Source: Hyparrhenia diplandra (lineage: Eukaryota > Streptophyta > Magnoliopsida > Poales > Poaceae). From it: a stretch of 64,000 bases of DNA. The stretch spans positions 1 to 64,000 of the forward strand of contig JADLZK010002811.1 of NCBI GenBank assembly GCA_015847255.1. Reading direction: 5' to 3'. Under the pieces are notes generated by a model. The model was not told where the DNA came from. It ran no database searches and worked only from the letters and a program-made list of their open reading frames with translations. Both the position numbers and the translations under genes were made by a program. Of the stretch, positions 25,401 through 40,400 are shown piece by piece (positions within the stretch are counted from its first letter, which is position 1; each line of letters begins with the position of its first letter).

Positions 25401-28400
25401 CACGTAGCTTTCTGCCCTTAGTTTGAGAAAAAAAATGTAAGTTATGTAGGATATTGACAGTCTGCAATGCGTCATTGCACTTTGACATGAAATTATTTTT
25501 CCATGATGGATCTAGTAACATATTCGACACAGTGCAGGCAGATTAATGCCTTTTGCATGGTCTAATGTTATATGGTTCATTAATGATCACATCAGCCTTA
25601 GACATTAGAAGTGAATAGAAAAAACATTTTCTTGAATAGGATGGAATCAGGAAAGTCATGCTAACTGAAGTCTTTGCTATGTATCAGTAACATCATAAAA
25701 GACAAATGGTTTTGTCAGTTTGTTTTTGCTAGCATGCACTATTAAGTGTCTTACACTTAAGCATGTGAAATATTAAGACATCTTCTCATGCTCCTTACTT
25801 TTATTACTTCTGCTCAACACTTCGTTTCCCCCTTTTAGCCTCTATTTACTATTAATCTATTATACAATATTTTTACATAGTATGTTAAATATGAGTTTTT
25901 TGTTTTTTTTGGAATGCCAACCTTCTGGATTCCCCCCCTTTGTTTCTCGTTTTGTCTAAGCATTATTCCATATGCAGGCACTAGAACTGACCAGCACACT
26001 GATAATTGAATTTCGTATGAAATCGAGAAGGCTATGTGGATGAAAACACTTGTCCAGGCAACATATCAAGCTTCTGTATGTCTTTCTTTACTTACAAATA
26101 CTTGACATATGACCTACCGCTTGTAATGGTTTGTCTTATTTTTCGTGCCTTCCTTCCTTTTTTTGTAGACCCCTCCTGATGTGAACATATTAGGAGACCC
26201 TGTCAGCCATCCCCAGAATCAAGTACACCACGGCTTAATAGCTTGGGATCAGTGGATCTTGTTGTGAATGGCTCTGTTATTGAAACTAAACTTTCACTGT
26301 ATGGAAAGGTAAAGTATTGGTAGTTTTTCTCAAATGAGACTTGGATGCATTTTGCACTGGGTTGCATATATTCAAGAAGCAACTGTCATATTGATTACTT
26401 TGTTTCCCCATTTATCTCACTATTATAGCTGAACAGAAAGAGCAATGATCCACAAGAGCTTCTAATGCTAGAGCTCCTTGGGAATGGAGGCAAGGTAATT
26501 GCTCCAATCTTACTTGATGTAACATGAATAATAGGGTATTTCACTGTGAATTCTTAAACTTTTCATGCATCCTAGTGTTATTAGATCGTATATTTGAGGC
26601 TAGTCGTAAAACCACCGATTAGACACCTAATTGTGATTAGTCGTCCGATCTGATAACACTGTTCTCATCTGGGACCTCTGACTAAAAAAGTGATCATTTG
26701 GGTCCTAGATCATATGGCATGTTCTAGTAGTCGGGAAGAGAACTGGCGCACTCCCTCGTGAGCGCCACCGCCCTGGGAGAGAACGGGAAACTTTTTGTCG
26801 CATCTTCTAGCTAACTTTGCATGCTTCCAGTGGAGACACAGACCAGGTACAGCACGTTGTGCATCAAACTTTCTCTAATGTCATTGTCCGAAACAAATTA
26901 AGGCCCAAATAAAACAGGAGAGGCAAGATGAATACCAAATAGAACCATATTGAAACACCGCAGACCAAAATCGAGGCTACCACAGACCAAATTCGGCATT
27001 GAAAAACAATTAGACAAATCATGGCCCAAATAAAAAAATTTGGTCAGGTCTCACCTCTATCTCATTTATCTATTAGTTCTTCCGATGTATTGTAAACAAT
27101 CCCTCACAGCCCGACCTGGAGTGACGTGGTAGTGTTAGTAAGGGGCCGATCCTTTTTCTCTGTTTAGTACAATGATATGCAGCTCTCCTGCATATTCGAG
27201 AAACATAATAATAATAAAAGCCCCTGAATTTGATGTAAAATGCAACAGCAGTAGAAACTACTACAAGGCTGATAGGCTCATTGGTCTTACAAATAAAGGG
27301 AGGCTGAAATGGATGATGCAATGGAGGCCCATAGGGGGACAATATATAGAGTACATGGGGGACAATATATAGGCTACAATTGGCAACAAGTCCTGATTGA
27401 TTGTTATTTTTAGGCCTTAAACTTCTTTAAGTCCTGTTTGATTATTGTTCTTAGGTGTTAACCTTCTTTAGTTGAGGTGGTTAGAGCTGATATCTGCAAA
27501 ATTGAGGTTGATTGTTGAGATCACGTAAAGAAGTTTGGGCATGCCCCCACTGACATTGTCTGTGAAAAGTTCCCACTTGCTTTCCTGTCTTTGCGAACTA
27601 CCATCTTCCAAAAGAGTACATAAATAAAAGTGTGTTTCCAGTTATTATTTTTTCGCATAATAGAAGAGCCTGAGTACATCGTCTGTTTCTAACAATCCAC
27701 AGATGTAAACAGAAATATAATAATTTAGGATCCTTGCATCTTTTACTTTTAATTTGTTATGTGTATTCAAATTTGAATCATTGCATGAGTAATTTTAATC
27801 TTGTCGTTTCCCCTGCCGTTCTTTAAGTTTCTCAACTGGGTTCTGTTGTGACATAGAGGTCCTTGCAGTAATTACCTAGGCGTCATGCTTATACTTGTAT
27901 CCATTGTTCTCCCTTCGTCCATCAATGGATTTTCTGATCAATTTTGTAATTCATGTTATTAAGTTCAGTAATTGTAGATTATGGTTTATTATATTTCATT
28001 TCATTTTCTGCTGACTACATTGTTTATTGGTATGTATATTGTAGGTTAATGTTGTTCAATCTTCTCGTGGTCTTAGTGTGAAAACGAAATTGCATTCGTT
28101 GAAAATAATGGATGAGCTACAAGGTCGTCTTTCAATGTCTTCAAAGTATTTAGCATGCTCTGTCATCAATGAAAGTGTGGAAGCTACCTGTTCCGATACT
28201 GTTGATAAGGGGGGCGACCTAAGCCCCTTTCCTGTGGATGAGGATTCTTTCATGGATGCATTAACAGATTTTACTCCAGACCAAAATTTTAATCTGCATG
28301 ACAGTCAAATTCCCAACTTCATTTCTGATGCAAATGAGTACAGTGAAACAGGTTCAAAAGATAGTTCATGGTTTGTTGGGGATGAACAGAACGCGAAATC

Positions 28401-31400
28401 TACTGAAATATTTTATGAGGCACAAGATAATAATGTGACAGATTTTGTTGTTCTTACATTCTTGAGCAGGAGTCCTGATTCTTGTCTTTATGATGGTATA
28501 GATTCACAGGTAATTGACACTGAATATTAAAAACCTTCTAGTTTTGTTCATATTAATTATAGATTTGAACAAAGCATCAGAAATTTGTTTATCTTGCTTT
28601 AATATCTTGTGTGTGGTATACCTCCCCCTGTAATTTCATTGTTTATATGCTTGTTTCAGATGAGTATTCGTATGTCCGCACTTGAATTCTACTGTAACAG
28701 ACCCACACTTGTTGCTCTCATCGAGTTTGGACTTGATCTTAGCATGGTTAGTTCTGTGCCGAAAAGTAGTCCTGATGTGGCACCTGCAATTCAAACTGTG
28801 AAACCCACAGGGAAGGAAGAAGCTGCTCCTACAATTGTAAAAGGATTGTTAGGTTATGGGAAACGTCGAACCATTTTCAACATTAAAATGGATGTGGACC
28901 GGGTATCAATGTTTCTTAATAAGGAAGATGGTTCTCAGCTTGCAATGTTTGTGCAAGAGAAATTTCTGTTTGATTTGAAGGTGAGATATTTGCAATGAAT
29001 AAAGAAATTATTGGTATATAATATACAAAACATATTTATAATTATAATCTGACTCAATGTTGGTTAAGTTTACAATGTTGGCTCTTTTTAATTAAAACTT
29101 GCTTTGTATTTTTTATTGAAGGGATTAAAGAATTAAAGTATCCACTATGAAATGACATTTTTGGAGCTCCAAAAGCACTAGTGGATACTTACTATGTTTA
29201 TTACATTAGAGTTCCCACTTATTGTACTACTGAAAAATGTATCTTATTAGTTCTAAATTTCAACATTTATGCCACCTATGATCACAAAGTTTTAAACAGT
29301 ACTGATTTAGCTTTTCATGGTGCCGGATACTGTGTTCCAGGGTCGATTAAAAGGATGTAAAATAGTGCTATTTACATTTCCTGAGCACTTTTGGTGCATG
29401 CATCAGTGCATGCGATTTATGGATGATTTGAGTGGTAAATGTTCTGTAGTCAATTGCTTGCATTATAGCTGTCTTGAGAGTGCTGTCCAACAACAACATA
29501 GCCTTTTTGAGAGTGCTGTCCATTGGTTTAAAATTCTTTTCTTTAAACTTTATGGTTTAGTGAAGGGCGGGCCTGGTGCAAGTGGTAGTGCTCTACCGCC
29601 TGTAACCGGAAGGTCCCGGGTTCAAGCCCCAGCCTCCGCATATTGCACATGGTGCGGGTAAGGCTAGGCGCTAAAATACCCTTCCCTAGACCCCGCGCAG
29701 TGCGGGAGCCTACATGTGTTTAGTGCTGAACACTGTACATGTGTTTTTTTTTTCCCTATATCATATTTGAAAGGGTATGCTAAGATTGTTACTACATGCA
29801 TTTCGAATACAACTAGCATTATGCCAGGGAGTTGTCTAATGATTTATACAGAACTTATTAAATTTCCTTGATAGAATCATGCGTTAATACAGGATGAGGA
29901 ATGTGCTTGATACTGTTTTGCAAAGTATTTTTTGTCGTCATACCTCTTTGTGTCTGTGCATCTTCATCAACTATACCTTAAACTTTTCTGTTTCTATTAA
30001 CTTTCTTAATATTTATCAGGTTCATCCAGGTTCTTTTTCAATTGATGGTATGCTGGGGAATATGAGATTTTGCGACATGTCCCTTGGTCCAGATCATCGT
30101 TGGGGTTGGCTTTGTGATACACGGAAGCCTGGTGTTGAGTCACTTATAAAGGTATTCTCAGATTGTTTGCTGTCACTTACTCCCTTCTTCCGAATTTATA
30201 TGTCGTTTTCGGTTTCCGTGCCACAAGTTTGACTTGATTTGTAGAAAATGCGTGCAATATTTGTATTCTCAAATAAATTTGTTAAAAAAAAACAGATTCA
30301 AATATTAATATGTTTTAATATATATTTAGTAAGTTTTTTCTCGGGAAGCGAAAGCAACACTTATTTTTAGAATGGAGGGAGTATATGCTAATGGTATATA
30401 TTTGTTCTTACTGTGTCTAATCTTAGGTATTATATATGTTCATTTGCATGCAAGTTGGATAGGCAAGACCGAGGTTCTCTTTTTTTGTGTAACAAAATGA
30501 TATATGGATTTGAACTAGCTGTGGCAGATTGCGTCATATTATCAAAGCAACTGAGGGCCTATTCAGACAGTCCTCTGGAAAGCTAAATCTCGTTTCGACA
30601 TTTGTTGTGGCCATTGTGTTGCAGGCGCTCTTGTTGTAGCGGAAGATGACAGAAGGTCGTGGTCTTTGGCGGGGGCTCGAGGATTATCCCTCTTGGATGT
30701 CCTCATGTTTACTCTGTCATGGGCGCGTTAGTTTCCTAGTAACAGCAGCAGCAGTAGCAGCTGCTGTAGAGTGTGTTGTGTGGGTTCTTACCCCTTTTTA
30801 TCTTCTTGAGAGAATGAAGCGCAGTTCTCCTGCGTTTTCGAGGAAAAAAATGCAATCGTGCAAGACAATTTTTATTTTCCATTTCCTAATTGCTCTGTTG
30901 AAGCACTACAATGATGATGGTTTCCTTCACTCCCTGCAGTTCACATTCCAGTCGTACAGTATCGATGATGAAGACTTCGAAGGTCATAATTATAGCTTGA
31001 CTGGTCAGCTTTCTGCTGTCCGTATTGTCTTCCTCTACCGTTTTATTCAAGAGGTGTGTATTGACATTGCAAATTGTTCTATCAGATTTCCAATGGTATA
31101 TTTTTTATGTGCCTTCTGTTCTGCAGTTCACTTCTTACTTTATGGAGCTTGCCACCCCTCATACTGAAGAGGCAATTAAGTTTATTGATAAAGTTGGAGG
31201 GTTTGAGTGGTTAATTCAGAAATATGAAATGGATGGTGCTTCTGCTATAAAGCTGGATCTTTCACTTGAGACACCCATAATCATTGTTCCTAAGAATTCT
31301 CAGAGTGAAGAGTATGTCTACGTTTCCAGCTATTAGCTAACTCAATTGCTTATCAAAGTACCTGTTAATTAATTTAACTTAGTTTCTTATGATCTTGTTA

Positions 31401-34400
31401 TGAATATACTTCTTTATATTATATAAGGAAAGCATGCATTACCAGTGACCAGTTCCAAATCATGAAGTTTAGATAGGGTATGTCAAATATCATGGTTGTT
31501 AGATAGACCGATGTGTTTGTACTGAGTTTGAATTTTCTAGTTTTGCTGTCGTCAATAGTTTGAAATGAAGTGGCACAGAATGATGTTATGGTAAAAAATC
31601 ACATTGACGCTAAAACCTTCCTGCAGTTATATACAATTTGATCTTGGCCAATTGAAAGTAAGGAATGAGTTTAGTTGGCATGGAGGTGAAGAGACTGACC
31701 CTTCTGCTGTAAGGCTTGATGTTCTCCATGCAGAGGTAAGCAGTGGGATGTAAAATTAATCTTCTGAGTATATCCAGTGTATTTCTGTTACGTGATATTT
31801 TGATTCACTTAAATAGATAAATGGAATCAACATGGCGGTTGGCGTAAATGGAATTCTAGGGAAGTGTATGATTCATGATGGTCGTGGCATCAATATAGAG
31901 GTGCGACGTAGCCTGCGGGATGTCTTCAAAAAGGTCCCGATACTGTCTATGAAATTTCAGGTGATTAATTTTGTTTTCCTTTGACTCTGTATTACAATTT
32001 AATATGGTCTCACTTGTATGTGTTGTCTGATTGACACTTCCTTTTTGGTCACAATCACTTCAATTTTAAGGCCAACATATTTGATTTACTGATAGTTCCT
32101 TTCTTGGTACTAGAGCTATTGGAAAACAATGGCTGAATACATCATCCTGTCTGATTAAAACTGTACTAATGTGTATTTACTAAACTTGATGCTTTAGAGG
32201 GTGAGTTGTGATTATATGGCTAACTGATAGATGAAGATTCGTTATGCAGTTTTAGTTACTATGTTTGTTTCTTCTGCAGATAGGACTGCTTCATGCTGTC
32301 ATGTCAGATAAGGAATACAATGTCACTACAAACTGTATTTCGACAAATCTGTCAGAGACACCTAACCTTCCCCCAAGTTTTCGTGAAAATGTGAACCGGA
32401 CAAAGGAGTCAATTCGTCTACTTGCGGATAAAGTCAACCTTAGTAACCATTCGTTGCTTTCACGTACTGTTGTTGTCATGACCGTGGATGTTCAGTATGC
32501 GTTGTTTGAACTTCGCAATGGCCCAGATGCAGAGTCACCTCTGGCAGAGCTTGCTGTGAGTATTCCTAAAAATTGCTGCAGCTGTTCTTATAGGAGATAT
32601 GCAATTCTTTGTTGTTGTTATGGAAAATATATACCAAAATATACAATCTCACATCATGTCATCATCAATATATATATATATACTGCTTTCTTTTATTGAA
32701 TCTATTCAGCTTTTTTTGTACTTTGTTCTTCTCTTAAATCTGTACTGCTTCATGGTAGAATGTATTGCATTTTACAGTTTTTTAGTACTTAGGTATGTGA
32801 TTGTATGCAATTATGTATTGTATTATTCCTGGAGCATATTTACATTTTGTACTGATTTCTTCTGTAGGTGGAAGGTCTATGGGTGTCCTATAGGACAACT
32901 TCAATGCTTGAAATGGATCTATATTTGTCTATATTGAAATTTTCAATACATGATATCCGTCCAGATAGGAAGTCTGAGATGCGTTTGATGCTTGGATCTT
33001 ATTCAGAGACTGCTAACCTGTGTGCTGAAGACTCTTCAACTGATTCGGGGGTTTCAAATCTCACAATGGTGATACTGGATTATCGTTCGCGTTCTTCTTT
33101 TCAATCATTTGTTATAAGAATACAGCAGCCTCGTATACTTGTTGTCCTGGATTTTCTGCTTCCTGTTGTTGAGTATTTTGTGCCTTCTTTAGGCACGATA
33201 ACTGGTAGAGAGGAAAGTCTAGACCCAAAGAATGATCCTCTTATGAGGGCTGATGATATTATACTTTCTGAGCATGTTTTCTTGCAAAGAGAGAATTTTA
33301 TTCAACTCTCTCCATTAAGGCAGTTAATAGTTGATGGTTGTGATATTGATGAGTTCATTTATGATGGCTGTGGGGGCACTATATCCCTATGCGAGGAATT
33401 TGATAAGAAAGGGGAGCTATACTCTGGGATTATAATCATAATTGGTCGTGGCAAAAGACTTCGTTTCAAAAATGTGAAAATTGAGGTATTAAACATGTAA
33501 TTTACTTTTATTCTTTCTATGATCTACTATTATAAAGTTGGTGATGCTTTCTTCTATGGTCCACCATTATATTGATGCCAGACTTACAACTTTATTCTTC
33601 TTTGTATTGTGTATACAAGAACGGTGCACTGCTTAGAAGATGTGTATACTTGAACATGGGAAGCAGCTATTCGATCGCTTCTGAAGATGGTGTAGAGGTT
33701 TCAGTGCTAGAAAGTTGTTTCAGTAATGATGAAGATTGTTTAAACCTTGAAGACCATAAAAAGAGAAATCTGCAGAATGCCATTGATGGTCCCACAAACC
33801 AAATGCTCAACTTTACTTTTGAAGCTCAGGTACAAGTACAACTAGACCACTGTTGAAAGACCTGCCTCAGATTCATAATGTTCTGTAGAGCAAAGAAAAT
33901 TAATTCTTTTCCTTTTTAATTACTATGGATATGGACTATGGATTCAGTACGCTGAACAAATGTAAAAAGGATTTGTCTAATGATTTAAGTAACAATAGGA
34001 TAGTTATCAGTTACAAGCATACATTTTCAATGTCGCAGCGTTGATAGTAGTACGTTTTAAATTCTGTTGCCGTTTTCATCTGGTTAAATTGTATGGATGT
34101 TTCGGTGAGATTTTGGTTCCGGTTGGGTGAGCCCTTTGTGTTCATTCCATCTGGACAGTATCTTAGGTTGGAGAAATCTTGTTTTGGTTTTACAAACTAT
34201 TGTAATTTCGTTGCTCTCAAGTAATGAAATTCAGATCATCTGTGTTGGATAAAAAAGTGCATTCATGAAAACTGACAGTTTTTTAAGTGAAGTCCTGATA
34301 TCAATCTCCAGAACATCCAGATGATTTTAAATAGTATCCTCTTAGATGTAGTAAGATTTAAAATCAATTGTTAGTGCACTGAAATCAAAATAGCAATGGG

Positions 34401-37400
34401 TTCAAATTTCCTAAGCTTAAAACATAATTTTAGGAAACTTAATTATGACCCACTATTAATGTTTTTCTTGGTACTGGACATGGAGTCTTGGTAATGAAGA
34501 TCAGTCACATGCAATGCAACCATACATTTTATGCACTTTAAATGTTATCAAGTCTTCTGACTAATCTGATCGGTGCCATGGTGATCAGCTATGCACTATG
34601 ATTAATCACGACTAATTGCAATTAGTTGGGCTCATCGGTGACATGGCGACTAGGATGGATTAGATGATTTGATAACATTGTGTATTTTGTCTATTTAAGT
34701 ATGTAACTACCGTGTTACATTGCCATGGAGACCCTTTTCCAGGTAGTAAAGTTCGGTGACATGCAATGCAACCATACATTTTATGCACTTAGTTTATTTA
34801 ACTATGTAACTTCCTGTTACATTCTTTTGAATATATATGTTCCTGTCCTACACCTATATCTTGTTGGTGAATTTTACACATTCTCTTTTGAAAATGTTCA
34901 GGTGGTATCTCCAGAATTTACCTTCTATGACAGTTCAAAGTTATCAATGGATGATTCCTTGCACATTGAGAAGCTTCTTCGGGCCAAGATGGATTTCAGT
35001 TTCATGTTTGTCTTCCTCACTTTGTTTAAGCATTGAATTTCTCTTTGGATTTCCTTTGTTTAGTGAGATGCCTTTTATATTAAAACAGGTATGCTTCAAA
35101 AGAAAAAGATATATGGGCTCGATCTGTCATTAAAGACCTTACAATTGAAGCTGGTTCTGGTCTTCTTGTTCTTGAGCCTGTAGATGTTTCATGGAAATAT
35201 ACTTCAGTCAATGGAAAGACAAACATAGTATTGGCGTCGACAGATGTTTGCATCCATCTTTCGCTGAGTGTTGCTTCTCTTATGCTTAAACTGCAAAACC
35301 AAACTCTTGCAGCATTGCAGTTTGGTAACATTAGCCCACTAATTTCTTGCACAAATTTTAAGCGAATTTGGAGCTCACCCAAAGGTGCGGCTGTGGCTTG
35401 TTACACCTTTCTTTTTCCCTTATTCTAGTTCTTGTAGTGGGCCATTGCATTGTTTATTCTACTGATTCAATACTGCAGGTGACCTACCTGGCTACAACCT
35501 CACGTTCTGGAGGCCACAAGCTCCCTCAAATTATGTCATCTTGGGTGATTGTGTGTCCTCGAGGTGATTTTTTTCTCATATCTATCACTTTGGTGAAGTC
35601 ATTAGTTTCACCAAGTGTTTGTTGAGTTTTGTTTTGATATAGTAATTGACTAATTGTTCTGTCTAATCCATCTTCATCTGTTGAAGATGCATGCTAAATA
35701 CTAGAGCTGGCATATGACTGAAAACTTGAAACATTTCACTGGCATAAATAACATGAGGATTAAGCAAAAAGTTTGTAACAATGTCCTGATGGCATGTCTT
35801 TTTCTTTTTTGTCTGCATTGATCACTATGGATGCACTTTGAAAGTAACTGATCTCAATTTATTCGTACGGGGTTCTAATTGTGATATCAAGTTATGAGTA
35901 AAGTTCATAAGAAGTCTTACATTGTTTTGTTAAAGGGCGTACCCAGTGCTGTAGGCTCCTGCACTTCGAGATTAGAACACATTGTTTTGTTAGCCATCTC
36001 AAAACTATAGATTTATTGTGACATTATATCATAAAACTACATATTTAGGAAACTGTGACAATGTATCAGAAATGTACACATTTGATATGTCTATGGCAAA
36101 AGTACAGATTTTGTCTGGTCAAAGCATATGTGGTTGTAGTTTTAGAGTTTCTACAGCTTTGTGATGCAACACATTTAATATGTATTTTACTATAGGAATT
36201 CTTTTTTTTTTAAAAAAAGTATATTATCGAAGTTTTCTTTTTAAACAATACTGTAGATGTTCTTATATCTGTTATTCTGTGATCAACCTATATGTAGTAT
36301 TGCGAAACCTACTCCTAAGTTATGTGTGAAAAATTGCAAACTAAAATGGTCTTTTTTCACGAAAGAAGTGACATAAAATTTTATTTATCTTACCTTTATT
36401 TCCACCAGATAGTTTGAATATTTGGAACTTTATATATTGCTTCTGCTAGAGCTGATGTCTTGCACCTTCTCAGGTCCGTTCCACCTTCTCAAGTTGTGGT
36501 TGCCATAAGTAATACGTATGGTCGTGTACGAAAACCTCTTGGATTTAGGCTTATTCATGTATTACCTGGTTCTCTGGATCTCATTGATTCCTGTCAATCA
36601 ACTGAAGAAAATGAATGTTCTATCTGGATTCCTGTGCCACCACCTGGATATTTAGCTCTAGGATGTGTGGTAAATACTGGAAGGCTACCACCTTCAAACC
36701 ATGTAGTGTACTGCCTTCGTTCTGATCTTGTGACTTCTGCAACATTTTCAGATTGTATACACACACTCTCACCTGCTGCTGGGTATGACATCATTTACTC
36801 TTTTTATTTGTCTGACCTACCATTTTTTGCAGTTATTCTTTTTCTGTGTAGAGTTTATAATGAAGTATGTGAACGGTTCGCTTGTTTTGATTTTTCACAG
36901 AATAATCTCTGAATTTAGCATCTGGCGAGTGGACAATGTGATTGCTTCATTCTGTGCGCATAGTTCTATAGAGCAACCCACTAGAACAGAAGCTCTTGAT
37001 TTGCACCATGTCCTTCTCCGGAATCCAAATTGCTATATCGTTAAAGATCTAAATGCAGATTCACCGATTCAGAATGACCAATCTTCTGATCAATTAACTC
37101 ACCACAAGAGTATGTCTGGATGGGATGTACTTCGCACTTTGTCAAGACCAAGTAACTATTGTATGTCTACTCCACATTTTGAAAGGATATGGTGGGATAA
37201 AGGCAACGATACAAAGAAGCCCTTTTCTATATGGAGACCGTTACCTTGTTTTGGTTTTGCTTCGGTTGGTGACTGTATAACTGAAGGGTAATGATTTCAT
37301 TATGTACACGTACAAATGCTAAATACTGTTCTTTGTGATATGTTGTTGATTTGGCCTTTTGCATATTTCAGATTTGAACCACCCACTCTTGGCATTCTTT

Positions 37401-40400
37401 TCAAGTGTGACACGGTTGTTTCTGAGAAGCCTGTACAGTTTACTAAAGTGACACAAATTGACAGAAAAGGCCTTGAGGAGATATTCTTCTGGTATCCAGT
37501 GCCACCTCCTGGTTATGCTTCCCTTGGATGTATTGTAACGAAAACAGATGAAATGCCAAGCAAGGATTCCATTTGCTGCCCTAAGCTGAGTCTGGTTAGC
37601 CAAGCGAATATCTCAGAGGATCCTATCTCTAAGTCTTCTAGCGCAAAAGGTCCTAACTGCTGGAGCATTTGGAAAGTTGAAAATCAGGTAATCCATCATG
37701 CTTAGACCATTTATAGTAAATATTGTTACACTTCATGGCATTGATTGAATATAGGGATCAAAATATTCTGTGTTATAGGGATGTACTTTCCTAGCCAGAC
37801 CTGATGTCAAGAAGCCATCGACTCGACTGGCATACCGTATTGCTGATCATGCGAAGCCCAAGACACGTGAAAACATTACTGCTGAGCTGAAGTTGGGTTG
37901 TTTGTCTATCGGCATTCTTGACAGCTCTTGCGGAATGGTGTGTAGGCCTGCTGAATTATGTACCTCCTTTTAATTGAAAGATTAACATTGTTTTTTTCTC
38001 TCGAATATGTAGTATTTATAGAATTACAAATCAACCAATATTACCTTTTTTCAGGTCACACCACTTTTTGACACTACAATCGGGAATATAAATCTTGCAA
38101 CACATGGAAGATTTGAAACAATGAATGCTGTATTGATCTGTTCAATTGCTGCATCCACATTCAATAGACACTTGGAGGCATGGGAACCCTTTGTTGAGCC
38201 ATTTGATGGGATATTCAAGTAAGCCCTGTTTAGTCATTTGTATCTATTCGGCAACATGTACTGTTCTCTTCTAGAATTTTTGTTCTGCAACCTTATCATT
38301 ATTCTGCCAACATTGAAGGTTTGAAACATATGATACCAGTGAGCATCCTCCTTCCAAAGTTGCTAAGAGGATTCGTGTTGCTGCAACAAGTCCTCTAAAC
38401 GTTAACCTGAGCTCTGCAAATCTTGAGCTACTTATAGAAACATTAGTTTCATGGAGAAGACAGATTGAGCTGGAAAACAAATCATCAACAAAAAACGAGG
38501 TATAACCTTATCCTTTCTTGTCCTTGATGTTTCATGATTTTGCATATGTTTTTATATTGATTGGTTATGTGCATATTCATGTAGGACACTGTTGAAAACA
38601 TGAAAAAAGCTGATGATTCTTCATACTCTGCTGCATTGAATGAAGATGATTTCCAGAGAGTGGTCTTTGAGAACAAATTAGGATGTGATGTTTTTCTTAA
38701 GAAAAAGTTGGAAGACAGTGAGAACATTATTGAGCTTTTACAGCATGAAAGCAAGGTTTCGTTGTTGCTGCCGCCTCCCAGATTTTCGGATAAACTAAAT
38801 GTGTTATCCAATTCAACAGAATCAAGATACTATGTTGTTGTACAGATCTTTGAGTCTAAGGTTGTACTTGAACCTGTCCATTCTGCAAATGCATAATTTT
38901 TTTTCTGTATGAATATTACAGCTTCTTTTCTTTTTCTCCATGTCAGGGCTTGCCTATCATAGATGACGGCAATGGCTACAGCTACTTCTGTGCTTTACGC
39001 TTGGTTATTGGAAACCATGCTTCTGATCAGCAAAAAGTGTTCCCACAGAGTGCCAGGACAAGATGTGTAAAACCTGTGGAAACTACTGATTTACTGACCC
39101 ACTGTGCTAAGTGGAATGAACATTTTATATTTGAAGTTCCAGAACAGGTACTGGTCCATCTATGTCCTATCCACTTCTCTCCCTGCAGATGTTCAATGTT
39201 CTAGTGCGGCATTTCTAGCATGTGGGCAAGTGCTTTATGATTTAACCTTTTTTCTTCTCTAGTGAATTAACATCCAGGTCTCCTATGTATATTCAATAAA
39301 AATAGTATGCAATTTTTGTTTCCTTTTTTTTTTTTTGCATCATGTTTTGTAATATCATGATAGGTCTAATAATAAATAAATTACTGAATACTGATACCAT
39401 TTTTATTTTTCTTCAACTGCTTCTTATTAGTACAGCTGAGGAAGTGTGACTAATTTCTTTCACTTTACTTTTTGCAATCAAAATGTACCTGATTTTTTAT
39501 GTATTCCCCTACATATGTTGTCATCTTGAATGTTAATAAGATCGTAATAATCCTAATGAGATACTTTGCAGGCATCAGCTAATTTAGAGATTGAAGTAAC
39601 AAATCTTGCATCAAAAACTGGGAAAGGTAACTTCTTGAACCATGATTAAAATTAATATTTCACAGGTATCCTGAGTTTGTTCTTTAGGGCAATTCCTTAC
39701 ATTCCAGTATATGGATAATACTCACCTCAGTACTGTAACGATTGTCTGAATTGTCTTTGATGGGATGGGGTCTCCCCAAATTACAGTGGAATTTATCCTC
39801 CTTTACATGTCCTGTCAAATCCTGATGCAATTTGAATTGGAATAATTTTTTTCTGTTTTTTTTCCACTTTACTGTTTTATTCCTAGTCAACTCAATGAAT
39901 TTTTTGAAGACCAACTTAGCTACTTTGTTGGTTATCTGATATAAACTTTGACAATTATGATTGGGTATGAGCTAGGTACACTAAAAACGTTCTCAGAACA
40001 TCTATGAGCCAAGTAGCCAAATCTCTGTTTTTTGTGTGTTTGAGAAAAACACTTAGTTTTTTGTATAATAGATTTTTTTATTCTGTTGTACTGGTCACGC
40101 CCTTCTAAGGGATTGTTTGAGTTTCCTAGACCCTTCTTTATATAATGGTACACAGCTCTCCTGTGTGTTTGAGAAAAAAATGGTTGCTGTTTATAAAGAT
40201 GGAACATTGATCAGGAAAAGGAATCCGTGATTTATATGAAAGTGAAAAGTTATGCTGCAATACTGTAGATACTTGTCAAATTGTATAGTGGATTGAACGT
40301 GTTGGAAGGGAAGTTAGGACCTGGGTTCATACGATTGAATATTATTAGTAAAAGGATGGACTTCTTATTTTCTTGATTATAATAATGAATTTGAGGCTGT

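Noticed and set aside
29563..29640. Possible tRNA gene (A- and B-box)
   Set aside because: No acceptor or anticodon stem can be formed. The conserved SINE body and T-tail follow.
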